Part shown: piece after piece, positions 11,267 through 23,012 of the stretch | Layout of the letters: the number at the start of each line of letters is the position of its first letter | Numbering within the stretch: the first letter of the stretch is position 1 | Assembly (NCBI GenBank): GCA_019633425.1 | Contig: WSUB01000088.1 | Location: 62,001-126,000 of the forward strand | DNA: 64,000 bases | DNA from: Tulasnella sp. 424 | Lineage: Eukaryota > Basidiomycota > Agaricomycetes > Cantharellales > Tulasnellaceae | Direction: 5' to 3' | Notes under the pieces: model-generated | What the model saw: only the letters and a program-made list of their open reading frames with translations | Databases searched by the model: none | What the model was told of the DNA's origin: nothing | Translations under genes and position numbers: made by a program

Positions 11267-13004
11267 ATTTAGACGAGTTGGCAATCGTCGAATTACTACG
11301 AAAACGGGATAGAGACATCAGAGTCAGGATCAGTCGGGGCACGACTCATCGCAATATCGGAAAGATGTCTTGCCAGTCTACAAGAAACTGTATATGCAGT
11401 CGTTTTAGGAGAGTATATCGGTGGGGAGTGAGATCGAAGGTGGTTGGAATGTGTCAGCCAGCGAGGTCATTGCAAGCCTGCAGTCTCAGGCGTGTCGTAT
11501 GGGACAAGGGTGAGTTCGATTGTACGCACGTGGTAACAAAGCAAGCTGGTGCGTGTTGAACTTTGCCCCAAGAACTCTAACGGACTTGATGTGAAGCCAT
11601 CGCCGAAATGCGCGTCAGGCCATACATATATGCCTCATCACCAACGACCAGCCTCCCAGCTTCTATCTACTTCTAACGACTGATCCGCCTGTCCCGAACT
11701 TCGCCGAAGTGTGATTACACGCCTCGGGCCTCATCGAGTCCCTCGTTGTCGATCTGGTATATTGAATTTCCACTTCGGGGGCTGATTTCCGGCCCAACTA
11801 CGGTCGGGGATCGACCATCCGGTCCTTCCTCAATCGCAAGCTTCCCATACTTGCGCTGTGGGAGACCCTTACCACTGACGCTAGGACCGACATCCAGCGG
11901 CATCTTAGCTTAAGGGGGGAAGGTCGATTTTCATTGATTTAGTAACAACGGTCCAAATATCTTCAACTGGGAAGTCATTCAGATGACTGGAAAGAAGAAT
12001 GATCTCTCTTTAGACTTGTCCTTCCTGGTCCCCCAAGGGAAGTTGACTCAGGATACAGTCCTCGAAAAGGGAATTGTTTTTACGCAGTCACTCAATCAAT
12101 GCGAACAGCTCTACTCCGCGTTTTTACACATGATTCCAATCCATCCACATTCTCAAGGCGAGTGCTACTAGTATCACTCTCTCCGCGGCGAAGAGAGGAA
12201 GGAACGGATACTCGCTAATGTATGGATGTCGAGAGCAAGATCAAAGGTGTATTTGCGTCTGTGGCCTTGGCTATGGTTTATTCACCTCTTGAATCGAGTT
12301 GTTCTGCTCTGACGTGTTCCGTTTATCCGGAGGCTGGATGTAGATGGAGTCACGTACGTCGGTAACTGTGGCTGTCCCCTAAACCTTTCCCTGTGGGTTC
12401 ACAGAGCCGGGAGAGCAGGGGTAATACAGAGGGCTAGGTAACGGCTAGGACATAAGTCATTATCGACGGAACGTGAAGGTGTCATAGATAACTCGCTCGA
12501 CCCAGGAGACGAACTCCAGCAAATCCCTACGACGACCCTGAAACTACGGAGCACGAACGTCATACGCTGCTCGTATGTGTTTATTGAAACCCGAATCGTG
12601 AAGGTCAAAGCTGGGGAACATCTCCTGGTGTGGTGATATCATTCTAATTCTGTGTCCTTTCAGACCACGGAAACAGCTATTTTTGCTGTGACTGTTGTAC
12701 TAAAAATGACGTTGAAATGAGGGTCGATGCTAATCAGGCGTTTGTGAACGCGAAAGCCCTCGATGTTGACTCGGGCTCTCTGGACGGCTCGAATGGTTTT
12801 GACCTTGATCCGGAAGAACCTTCTTCAGCAGCACAGTACTGTTTCTGTGGCGAACCTACACGTTTCTCCGAGCAGGTCTGCCAGATTATGGAGCTAGAGA
12901 CATGATATATCACGGGCGGATGCTCTGGCGGGCGACCTGGGGGAGAAGTTGGCGTATTTCGTAACACAGTCACAACCTAAGACGTAACGGCAGTCATTAT
13001 CGGT

Positions 13005-13110
13005 AGCATGCAGGACACAGGCTAAAATCCGGGACGGAGGTTGTCTCTACCACAATAATTACTACTGGGACAAAAGCAAATAAAAACTATAATACAGGCT
13101 CGGAATAACA
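13005..13110. repeat. Dispersed ~90-bp repeat, copy 2
   Basis: Matches the blocks at 8311, 14412 and 18296 (ATCCGGGACGGAGGTTGT core). Unlike copies 1 and 3 it does not follow a BTB gene, so a BTB copy may have been lost to its left. Confidence 0.55.
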
Positions 13111-13169
13111 ACAAACGTTTCCGAATCCAGCGACCAAGCGTAAGCCTGGCATGAACAAAAGTCGATAGA

Positions 13170-13209
13170 TGACACAGCAAAACCGTGGGTCTTTCCCGGC
13201 CACCGTCCG
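13170..13209 (+). promoter_or_regulatory. Conserved upstream element of BTB paralogue 5
   Basis: Same TGACACAGCAAAACCGTGGG string as before paralogue 4, about 205 bp before the ATG at 13414. Confidence 0.4.
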
Positions 13210-13413
13210 AAGTTTATGTCAGCATACACCTATTTCACGTTTCCCCAAACTGCGGAGACAATCCGTTCCACCAAAGACGTTTCAAAGTTGGCTCCCTTAC
13301 GGAGCTATCTCATACTGAATATCCTGCCGTACACTCGTATGTTCAACCCTTTGACAATTATTACTCTCCAAACTGCACGAACTAATAGCCCTTCGCAGAC
13401 GCAGACCATCCCA

Positions 13414-14398
13414 ATGGCAGAGCTGATGGAGGGTACATTCGGCTACGTAGTTTCCCCTCCATTTGATTCCGCCTCTCCGGGAGACTGTTACTTCGAATCG
13501 ATAGACGGCACCCAGTTCAAGGTCCTCCGCCACATCCTGGTGGATACTTCTCCGTACTTCGCAGACCTGCTAAAGGAGATGCCGCCATCAACTTCTTCCG
13601 AGCTCCCCACCTTTCATTTTGACGAAGACGCTCAAACAATACATGCTCTACTCGTATTTCTATATCCCGTTCATGTTCCCGGCCCCTTGAACGCCACACT
13701 CTTCCTCAAGCTCGTGGAAGTAGAGGAGAAATACCGCATCCCAGAGACGAGTGTTGCGTATGCGCTCTCTGCGGTCATCGAAATTCTTCTCTCGCGTGAA
13801 ACAGGACACGTGGAAAGAGCCATTGACCTCTTTTCGCTTACGTGGAGATTCGAAGCAAGGACGGCGTGCCAGTTCATCTCCCGGCATACTCACTCAGCGG
13901 ACTTGACGGATAAAACCATTGTTACGAAATTAGTCCAACGCTCGAAAACCATCGAACCTTACATTGCTTTGACGGACTTGCGTCGTCAGCGCGAGCTCGC
14001 CCTAGACGACGTTATCGAAGCACTGGAGCCGAGGAAACATCTCTGTCCGTCTCATTCGTCATCTGACAAGATGTTCTTCACATTTATTTCCATGATGAAG
14101 ACGGCGGCTCGCAACGCCCTGCTCGCTCCCTTCCCAACGTGCCTCGATGCACTCACATTCCTCGGCATCCAAGGCACGGACGGGATACGGACCGTTACTT
14201 GGTGTTCGTCGTGCTACGCGGGAGCTGATAGAGCGAAATTGACTAAACAACTGCAAGAGGCTATCGCAAGATACCCGCAGGTGGTATCAATGTGAGTCTC
14301 ACCGCCCACTTGGAGGCTTTCCTTCTGGTCGCGCTAATTTTTTTTTGGGCATGGACATACTCAGCGTACCCGATCAAGATGCCTGGCGTATAGACTAA
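13414..14398 (+). CDS. BTB/POZ domain protein (paralogue 5), two exons
   Basis: Exon 1 is 13414-14291 and exon 2 is 14365-14398, giving 303 residues with the same start (MAELMEGTFGYVV) and end (VPDQDAWRID) as paralogue 4. About ten residues differ between the two, scattered over the whole length, so both look functional. BTB core, helical middle, CPSHSSSDKMFF and WCSSCY are intact. The near identity extends several hundred bases upstream and into the convergent transferase gene, showing a recent block duplication. The cellular role is inferred from BTB proteins in general. Confidence 0.88.
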
Positions 14399-14411
14399 CA
14401 GTAGTTATTAT

Positions 14412-14520
14412 CATCGGTGGCTTGCACGGCACTTGCTGAAATCCGGGACGGGGTTGTTTCTACCAGGATACTGACGACTAGAACAAAACAAATAAAAAGC
14501 ATAATACAGGCCAAGAATAC
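14412..14520. repeat. Dispersed ~90-bp repeat, copy 3
   Basis: Between the convergent ends of BTB paralogue 5 and transferase B; equivalent to the copy at 8311. Confidence 0.6.
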
Positions 14521-14614
14521 AGAGCAAAAAACGTGGTTTAGAAACAAACTGCCCAAAGAGAATTCTGTATGTCCCGGAATGAGTGATTCAGAAAGAGAAC
14601 ACGTTCGTAATAAG

Positions 14615-17307
14615 TTATCGGTCTTCGTAGATGATCAGGTACTGGGGTCGGATAGCGTCGTCGTCGTAGACAATCGTCTCATCGTGCTTGAAGACATCGC
14701 CAGGCAGACCGCACACCTTCATGAAGAGCAATTAGCAATAATTTAGTCGCAGCAACTGAATTCGTCGTCTTACCGAGTTGTATCCAGGAGGAGGTGCCGT
14801 CCACCCGTTATCCGCCACGCCCGTGAAGTAAGACCTCCCAACAGCAACCTTGTTGAGTAGCATCGCTTTATAGGCTGACGGGGCGTGATTTTGCGCGTAA
14901 ATCGCTGCTTTGGACGAAGCGGACGAGGTGTATATGCCACCACCAAACCTATTTTGATGCGTAGTCCAGCCGTCTCAATTTCCGCACGTTGCATCCCCAA
15001 GCCAAGATAGTTACTTACAGCCCGCTCGCTCTAGCCTTTGATACGGAGTAACTCGTTCGCATAATCGCGCACAACGCGCATCCTTCGATCGAACACAGTT
15101 CAGTGTTCACGCCGCTGTCTCCGATGGTACATCTGCGAGAAGTACAATGGAAGAGGGGTTGTTCGTTTCCAACTTTGGTTCTGTTCAGTGACAATGAGAA
15201 GTCCCAGTCTCAGCATCGACGGAGAGGAAAAACTAAAAAGTATTTCCGGTCCCGACGAGATTGTAGCCACGCACCGATATCGAACGTAGCGGTCCCAGAC
15301 ATCCTTCATCAAGACAACCTTGTAAATACGCCTGATCAGAGGCCGTTTCTTATTGGTATGTCGCCAGGACGTGGTAAACTGATATTCGACAGTGTTGTAC
15401 TCAGGACTATTGGCGGTGAGTTTTTCAAGTCGTTCGACTTTCGAAGCAGGCTTGGGCACTGGAAAGGAGGCGAGAGTGCCGTTCAGTGAGGTTTTCCCTA
15501 GATCAAATCTAAGGTTTTGACTTACGTTACCCTCGATATCAGAAACGGTGGGATGCCACTTGACAGGTAACGACCAGGCGCTCGTTTGATTCATGTACTC
15601 TATGTAGAATCGAGTGGGGTCTACCCAGCTAAGGGCAACGCTCTGAGAAAACCGAAAGACCTCGTCAGCGGTTACTTCAACCAAACACGCTCTCTGGTAT
15701 CCCTCACCTTCACGCTCGCTTGGAGGATCGCTTTCCGCACATTCGGCTTCAAGCGATGGCTCCTGACAGTCCCATCATCCTCAATGATAACCCAACTCCC
15801 TCCCCAACCGAAACTAGCACATCGAATAGGGACTTGTCTCTTGCTTTCTTTGTACGTTCGGATAATCTCGTCTTGTCGACTTGCGTAGATGCGTTTTGGG
15901 GTGGCGACGATGTAATACCCTGCGGCCCGGTTTGGTGTTCAATTTTAGATTGTAGGTTTGATTGTGGGGAGAGTCGATCAATTACTGACCCTCTGGACCA
16001 AATGCAACCCAGTTAATCTCCTCGTCGCTTTGCCAGATCTTCCATACTTTAGGGTACGCCATTTTCGTGGCCGCCGAAACGCAGTACGACTTGCCCGTTT
16101 TCCAGAAGAAGGCCCCACCCTCACCCACGCTAACGGCAGATATTGAGCCTGGCTCTCTAAGGCGCTGGGATAATTCTTCTGGGAGACCTTTCCATGCAGT
16201 TCGGCCTTGGTTTTTTATGCAATATGCTTCACGTTCGGGACCGAAGGCAAAAACGATTTTCCGGACTCCGGCGAGGTCTTCATTTGGAGTATTTGAGGTA
16301 AGGATGTGAGATAAGGTGACTTTTATTAGTAAGTCAGTGCTGCCTAGGGTGTGTTACAGACTTGCCTGTCCTGGTGTCGGATCGTGCGTCCAGTCGGATA
16401 TCTGTGACCGAATGTGAGAGAGTTCTACGAAGAAGCGATGAAGGAAACACACGTACTCAGTTGCCCGATGTTGCGTACTTGAGGATGCCAGCTGGCAGGT
16501 AGACACCAGTCGGTCGAGCCGTCCGTATACTCGATGAAGTAATAATTCGAGGAGACAGGGCTCAGCTCGACTTTCTACAACCCGTCCACCCAAAATTGTC
16601 GGTGAATGGATGAGGTCGAGCGGGGGGGAAAAAAAACAAGAGAAGCCATTTTCCGTCGCTCACCCGAACTCCCTTTTTCGACAATGCCGACAACACCTTC
16701 GCCGGTAAGCCCCTGCTCCTTATCTCTCCATCGTCTTCCACAATGACCCATACCCCTTCTGGACCGAAGCTCGCGCACCGCGTGGGCACGCGGGTCGTAA
16801 CACCATTCCGATCATAGGTTCGAGCCATGGTTGGGTCGGATGCGATGAGTCTGTTGGTCGTGTCGATGACGAACGCGCCGTCGGGACCGAACGCTACCCA
16901 GTTGATAATCTCGCCGGAATCGTAGATGGCTTTTACGCGTGGATAGTTGACTGTAGTTGCTGCAGAGACTGTATAACACGGGGGTGAAAGAGGCGCGAAC
17001 CGATCAGTTTTCCTTCTCGGACCCCATTTATCGTTCTCGCACCGCAATATGATCCCGCTGAATCCGCTTTCGGCATCTCAATCCAGAAGTAAGCCCCGCC
17101 TTCTCCGAATGATATCGTGCGGAATAGAGGTTCTTTGTTTAAAGTTGGGACAAGAGTGTCGGGCATTCCTTTCCTATCGAATCGATGGTTTCTTTGGTTG
17201 GCCCCCCGCAGCCAGCACGGGGCCATGAACTTGGGCGCTCACCAATAGTTTTCCGATCCATGAGAAATGTAAAAAGATCCATAGGTTTTGCCGAATGCAA
17301 ATAGCAT
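14615..17307 (-). CDS. PARP-like ADP-ribosyltransferase with propeller-like repeats (copy B), 12 exons
   Basis: The ATG is at 17307 and the TAA at 14617-14615; the exon order and phases match copy A, with all exons open. Exon 1 encodes MLFAFGKTYGSFYISHGSE. The two four-repeat arrays carry SFGEGGAYFW, VAFGPDGAFV, FGPEREAYC and CASFGWGGSWVI; the WW-like exons are YYFIEYTDGSTDW and FYIEYMNQTSAWSLP. The catalytic domain has IYKVVLMKDVWDRYVRYR, GIYTSSASSKA and DETIVYDDD. The histidine motif reads FHCTSR instead of FHGTSR (cysteine codon 15146-15144), so the usual glycine after the catalytic histidine is replaced. Activity may be changed or lost. The GC donor intron is kept (16365-16364). Confidence 0.82.
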
Positions 17308-18561
17308 GCTTTAGAGTGAGGAAGAGGAGGAAGCGGGGTCGAGCTGGTGGCAATCGTCGAAATACTACCAAAACGGGATTATGGGACGTCAAAGTCAGGA
17401 TCCGCCGGGGTACGACTCACCCCAATACTAGAAAGATGTCTTGCCTGTCTAAAAAAACCGATGAAGCAGTCGTTTTAGGAGAGTATATCGGTAGGAGTGA
17501 GATCCAAGGTGATTAGAATATATATATAGATTCAATTGTTCACATGCGTGGGAACTAAGCGAGGTGGCTCGATATCGATATTGTGTCCGGAATCGAAAAA
17601 AAAGGGTGGGCCGCTCGTAGAGCGGCGATATCGTCACACAGCCTCGTAGGCCCGAGTACAGTGGAGGCTAGTGTGGATGGAATTCAAAGGGAAGCCCCCA
17701 AACCCAATATATACCACCACTAGTATCTTAGCTCTCGGGTGATTCTCCACGTACATTAGTGCTTACACCTCGAAAAAATGGGCGCGCGACGCGCGCCTCA
17801 GAGTCTGATTCCAAGCCCGCAGGTGTAAGACCCGTTCCTCTTCCATTTTGCCAAGCTTTTCATCTCTAGTACATGTCAGGAGACCAGGCATTCATGCAGC
17901 TTGTCTGCAAATAAGGTTGCTTTTTGTTTCTTTTCCGACAAGGATGATTTGCGAGCACTCTACCTGCGATTCTCCCCCACCAGCCGGTCCAAGCGATTAC
18001 ATCTATGCTTTAAAGACCCGCTCATATACTGTAATTTTACTTGTAGTGGATATCGGTCATCAAATGACATTACATATGAAACAAAACGTATAAATTTGGA
18101 GGATAGGGGCATCGGCCCATTTTAAGAGGAAAAACGTTACCTCAGCTGCAAAATGTCCGCGAAGATGTGATATAGCTACTTACCGAACGTCGGCGTGGTT
18201 GTAAATGAGGTAGAAGTGGCCAGATGGCCGGTTTCGATAGCGAGAGTGACCTTTAGGACCGCTAAATCCGTAAGGGTTTGCTTACGGACGATATATCGGT
18301 AGCACGCAAGACACAGGCTAAAATCCGGGACGGAGGTTGTTTCTACCACAATAATTACTACTAGAACAAAGAAGATAAAAACCATAATACACGCTCAGAA
18401 TAACAACAACGCGTGGCTCAGAAACAAACTCCCATGCCAGAATTCAAAATAGACGGGAAGGGGATGATAATAATTACGAACACGATGCCCTGAGATAAAG
18501 GAGAGGGAGAATGATATGTTCAGAAATGATTGAGTGAGAACGAGAACGCGTCTTGATAAAT
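17308..18561. other. Intergenic region between transferases B and C
   Basis: The part next to 17308 is the shared upstream region of the transferase genes. 17.5-18.2 kb is unique, with only short frames. It contains two compact inverted repeats: GCCGCTC-GTA-GAGCGGC near 17610 and GGCGCGCG-A-CGCGCGCC near 17790. No gene is supported. Confidence 0.5.
18296..18405. repeat. Dispersed ~90-bp repeat, copy 4
   Basis: Shares the ATCCGGGACGGAGGTTGTTT core and A-rich tail with the other three copies. It lies just past the 3' end of transferase C where no BTB gene remains. Confidence 0.55.
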
Positions 18562-21268
18562 TTATCGGTCTTCGTAGATGATCAAATACTGGGGTCGGAT
18601 AGCGTCGTCGTCGTAGACAATCGTCTCGTCGTGCTTGAGGGCATCGCCAGGCAGACCACACACCTTGACAAAGACCAGTCAGCAAGAGTTGACTCGCAGG
18701 TACCGAATCCGTCGTCTTACCGAGTTGTATCCAGGAGGAGGTCCCCTCCGCCCGTTATCCGCCACGCCCGTGAAGTAAGACCTCCCAACAGCTACCTTGT
18801 TGAGCAACATCGCTTTATAGGGTGACGGAGAGTAATTGCGCGCGTAACCCGCTGCCTTGGACGAAGTAGACGAGGTGTATATTCCAACACCAAACCTATT
18901 GCGAATGAGTAGTCAGAACCGCATGAGCTTTCCGTGCCCCGATATCCTCAAGCCAGGGTTGATCACTCACATCCCGCTCGCTCTCGCCTTCGCGACGCAA
19001 TAACTCGTTCGCATAATCGCGCACAACGCGCACCCTTCGATCGAACACAGTTCAGTGTTGATGCCGCTGTCTCCGATGGTACATTTTCGAGAAGTGCAAT
19101 GGAAGAGCTGTTGTTCGTTCCCGACTTTGGTCCTGATCAATGAGAAGTCCCGAATCTCAGCGTCGACGGAAGAGAAATAAACAGAAATATTTTCAGCCAC
19201 CCACCGATATTGGACATAGCTCTCCCAGATCTCCCCTGTCAAGACAATCTTGTAGATATGTCTGATCGGAGGGCGTTTCTTCTCGACGTGTCGCCAGGAC
19301 ATGGTGAACTGATATTCGGCACCATTGTATTCTGGGCTGTTGACGGCGAGCTTTTCAAGTCGTTCGACTTTCGAAGCGGGTTTGGGTACTAGAAGGGATA
19401 GGTCGGAGTGTCGGTGACCCGAGGATTTCATACATCAAGTCCGAGGATGTTACTTACGTTTGCCCTCGATATCCGAAACGGTTGGATGCCAGCTGATGGG
19501 TAACGACCAGTCGCTCGTTTGGTCCATGTACTCGACGTAGAATTGAGTGGGGTCTACCCAGCTAAGGGCTACGTGCTGAGGAGACCGTAAAGACCATGTT
19601 AGCGGTTAATCCAAACACGCTCTCTGGTATTCTCGTATCTCTCACCCTCACGCTCCCCTGGAGCATCGCCTTGCGCACGTTCGGTTTCAAGCGATGGCTC
19701 CTCACGGTTCCATCATCCTCAATGATGACCCAACTGCCTCCCCAGCCGAAACTAGCGCATCGAATGGGGACTTGTTTCTTGCTTTGGCTGTACACACGGA
19801 GAACCTCGTCTTGTCGGCTTGCGTAGATGCGTTGTGGAGTGTCGACGATGTAATAACCTGCAAGCCAAGCCGTGTTCAGTTTCTTTTTAGAAGGGTGAAC
19901 AAGCTGTGTGACTGACCCTCGGGACCGAATACAACCCAGTTGATCGGCTCGTCTCTCTTCCAGATCTTCCATACTTCGGGGTAGGCCATTTCCGTGGCCG
20001 TTGAAACGAGGTACGACAAGCCCTTTTTCCAGAAGAACGCTCCACCTTCACCCATGCTGACAGCAATCGGTGAGCCTGGTTCCCTCAGAAGCTGAGATAG
20101 CGCTATCGAGCAACCTCGCCATGCCGTTCGACCTTGGTTCGTTATGCAGTATAACTCGCGTTCGGGACCGAAGGCGAAGACGATCTTTTGGCGGACCATG
20201 TTGACGAGCACCCCAAGGACGAGGTCTACATTAGGTAGAGAGGTGACTGTTATTAGTAACGCAGGAATATATAGGATGTGGTACAGACTTGCCTGTCTTG
20301 GCGTCTGCTGGTTCGTCCATTTGGATAGCTGCGTAGGTGTGGCCCCGAATGTGAGGGGGTGCTACAAGGAACGACAGCGGAAACACACGTACTCAGTCGC
20401 TCAATGTTGCGCACTTGAGGCTGCCACTCAACGGGTAAGCACCAGTCCGTCGAGCCGTCCGTATACTCGATAAAGTAATAAATCGACGAGACGGGGCTCA
20501 GCTCGATTTTCTACAAACCGGTCCAGCAACCAAAGATTCGTCAGCAAATGGATGAGCGTCGAGGGGAACAATGATGAAGGCTTTTTTCTCCCCCTCAATC
20601 GCTCACCCGAACTTCTTTTTTCAACAACGCCAGCGAAACGTTCATCGGTAAACCTTTGCTCCTGATCTCTCCATCGTCTTCCACGACGACCCACACGCCT
20701 TCCGGACCGAAACTCGCGCACCGCATGGGCACGCGGGCCGCAACTCCGTTCCGGATGTAGGTTCGAGACATGGTTGGGTCGGAAGCGATGAGCTTGTTGG
20801 TCGTGTCGATGACGAACGCGCCGTCGGGACCGAAGGCTACCCAGTTGATGCCTTCGTCGGTGTCGTAGATGGCTTTGACGAGCGGGTAGTTGATCGCAGT
20901 TGCGGCGGAGACTGTAACACGCGGGTGTTCATGGGTTCCGGGGGTGAAAAAAAGGATCAGGTTTTCTTTCTCGAACACGTCTTTCGTTCCTTCTGTCCAC
21001 GCACCGCAGTATGCTCCCGCGGAATCCGCTTTGCCCATCTCTTTCCAGAAGTAGGCCCCACCTTCTCCGAATGATAGCGTACGGAACAAAGGTTCATTTC
21101 TTAAAGTTGGGACTAGAGTGTTGGGCATTCCTTTCCTGTTCGAAGGGAAGCATTCTTTGATTAGCTTCCGCTTTATGTTGAACGATCGAACGGGGTCACT
21201 CACCAATAGTTTTCCGATCCATGAGAGAAGTAAAAGGATCCGTGGGTCTTGCCGAAAGCGAATAGCAT
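18562..21268 (-). CDS. PARP-like ADP-ribosyltransferase with propeller-like repeats (copy C), 12 exons
   Basis: The ATG is at 21268 and the TAA at 18564-18562. Exon 1 encodes MLFAFGKTHGSFYFSHGSE and ends at a GTGAGT donor; exon 2 starts at an AACAG acceptor with KGMPNTLVPTL. The two arrays hold SFGEGGAYFW, VAFGPDGAFV, CASFGPEGVWVV, then FAFGPERELYC, SMGEGGAFFW and CASFGWGGSWVI. WW-like exons read YYFIEYTDGSTDW and FYVEYMDQTSDWSLP. The catalytic part has IYKIVLTGEIWESYVQYR, FHCTSR (cysteine codon 19098-19096), GIYTSSTSSKA and DETIVYDDD. It is the most divergent copy and lacks a convergent BTB partner. The GC donor is kept (20292-20291). A single continuous frame exists only for part of exons 2-3, so simple gene calls would fragment it. 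Confidence 0.82.
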
Positions 21269-22013
21269 GTTTTGTAACGAGGGCTAGAGGAGGGACAAGT
21301 GGAAGGGGGGATCGAACTGGCAAACAGGTCGAATTACTGCCAAAACGGGATTAGGGGGTGTCAAAAGATCCCAACGCAGCACGACTCACAGTAGTACTAG
21401 CAGGCTGTCTTATCAGTCTAATAGAAAGCCAAGATGCAGTTTAGGAGTAATATCAAGTGAGAGAGTATAGGAGATGGAAGGTGGTTAGAATGTGTGCCAG
21501 CGAAGCTACTGCCGTGTTTTAAGTCCGATTGGTGCAAGAGCACTTCCGTTGCGTTGCTTCGCTAGGCACACGTAAGGGTTGGGTAGTATCTGGGAAAAAG
21601 ACCCCCCTGACAATGCCCTCGTATCCTGACGATACGTCAAATGAACACCTGATTGACGGGTTTATGAATAGTACGACTTCTTAGCGGCAGTTGCTGCGAA
21701 TCACCTTTGACACTCCATTGAAAAAAAGAAAATGCGTAAAAATAAGAAAATCTATCTGGTTGGGTATACATGAGTAGTGACATTACGCGAGTGTCTCCCT
21801 TTCAAACCAGTGTCGTGATGATCCAGGGTTGGTTGCGAGTGGCTTGTGCTGCCAAGAGAAATTTGAATGGGGGGTAGACGGGCTGTACGTTGATGATTGG
21901 TCCAGAACTTGACGCCACACAAAGTTCCCACACTACTCGGGCGTCTCACATCCACCATCTGAGCCACTTCCGCGCATATTAAGGGTATTGGAGGGAGGCC
22001 TTCTCCGAGTCCA
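21269..22013. other. Intergenic region, no supported gene
   Basis: The first 250 bp match the shared upstream regions of the transferase genes. The rest shows only short frames. Confidence 0.5.
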
Positions 22014-23012
22014 TTATGCCCACTGTCCCCAAAAGTCTATGTCCGGCATGCTAGAAGTTGGTTAACAACAACGTCAATAGCGAAGTGGTAGGATGACCAC
22101 CAGATGAAGCAAAAACACTCACATTGAGGTGGTCTGAGGATACCGTTCAACCGCAGCACGCAGCTGATTCGTCAGTCTGGCTTTATCGGCTCTGGCATAG
22201 CACGAAGAGCACCACGTGACGGTCCGCTCCCCAGCCGTGCCTTGCAAGCCGAGAAACTCGAAAGCGTCGTTGCACACGGGTCGCGGTTCGAGGAGGGCGT
22301 TCCTCGCGGCGGTCTTGATCATCGAAATGAACGCGAAGAACATGGTATCCGATGAGGAATGCGATGGGCAGAAGTGCTTCTTCGGTTCGAGGGCTTCAAT
22401 GATGTCGTCCAAGGCTGCCTCGCGGTGTCGCCGGAGTTCCATTAACGCGATGTATGACTTGGAGCTTCCGGAGTTGTGGATAAGTTGATCGACGATGCTT
22501 TGGTCCGTCAAGTCGAGCCTGTGCGTGAACCTTGAAAAGTGCTGCACTTCGTTACGGTACCCGCTCCTCCATGCCACCGCGTATACCTGCATCACGTCCT
22601 CTGTCGGAGCCTCACTGGTATAGTTCCTCCCAACGATGACCGACTCGACGTACATCATCGTCGAAGCTGGAATGTCGTACTTTTCTTGGCGCTCGGTAAG
22701 CTTCTGCACGAGTTGGACGTCGAGGAAATCTTGCGTGTGAACTGGATATAGCACGACGAGCAACGCGTGAAGGGTTCTGGCATCCTCGTCAAAGTGGAAT
22801 GTGGGCAGCTCGGCGGTTGAAGTTGAAGGCGGCGAGTTTTGGAATAGTTCTTCAAAGTAGCGGGACACATGGACGAGAGAATGCTTAAGGACTTTGAAAC
22901 GGGTGCCGTCGGAGGACTCGAAGTAGCAGTCACCAGGGGAAGCTTCATCGAATGGAGGAGGGACTGTGTATTCGGGAGGCCCTGGTGTAGAGGTGGTATC
23001 CTCTATTTCCAT
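22014..23012 (-). CDS. BTB/POZ domain protein (paralogue 6), two exons
   Basis: Minus strand: exon 1 is 23012-22123 and exon 2 is 22050-22014, giving 308 residues ending MPDIDFWGQWA. The start gives MEIEDTTSTPGPPEYTVPPP, then SPGDCYFESSDGTRFKVLKH. The helical middle, CPSHSSSDTMFF and WCSSCY are conserved. The intron has donor GTGAGT and acceptor TTCTAG. It is the only minus-strand member of the left cluster and is more divergent from paralogues 2-5 than they are from each other; it shares REAALDDIIEALEP-type wording with paralogue 7. Confidence 0.86.

Larger units (their letters stand above)
11267..13413. other. Intergenic region between transferase A and BTB paralogue 5
   Basis: The first 300 bp upstream of transferase A match the upstream regions of copies B and C and probably contain its promoter. 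11.6-13.0 kb is unique, with frames of at most about 80 codons and no recognisable product. From about 13110 the sequence enters the duplicated BTB block. Confidence 0.5.

Noticed and set aside
8563..21268. Many separate small genes on both strands in the transferase region
   Set aside because: The minus-strand frames join into three identical 12-exon structures by good splice sites; plus-strand frames are shadows.
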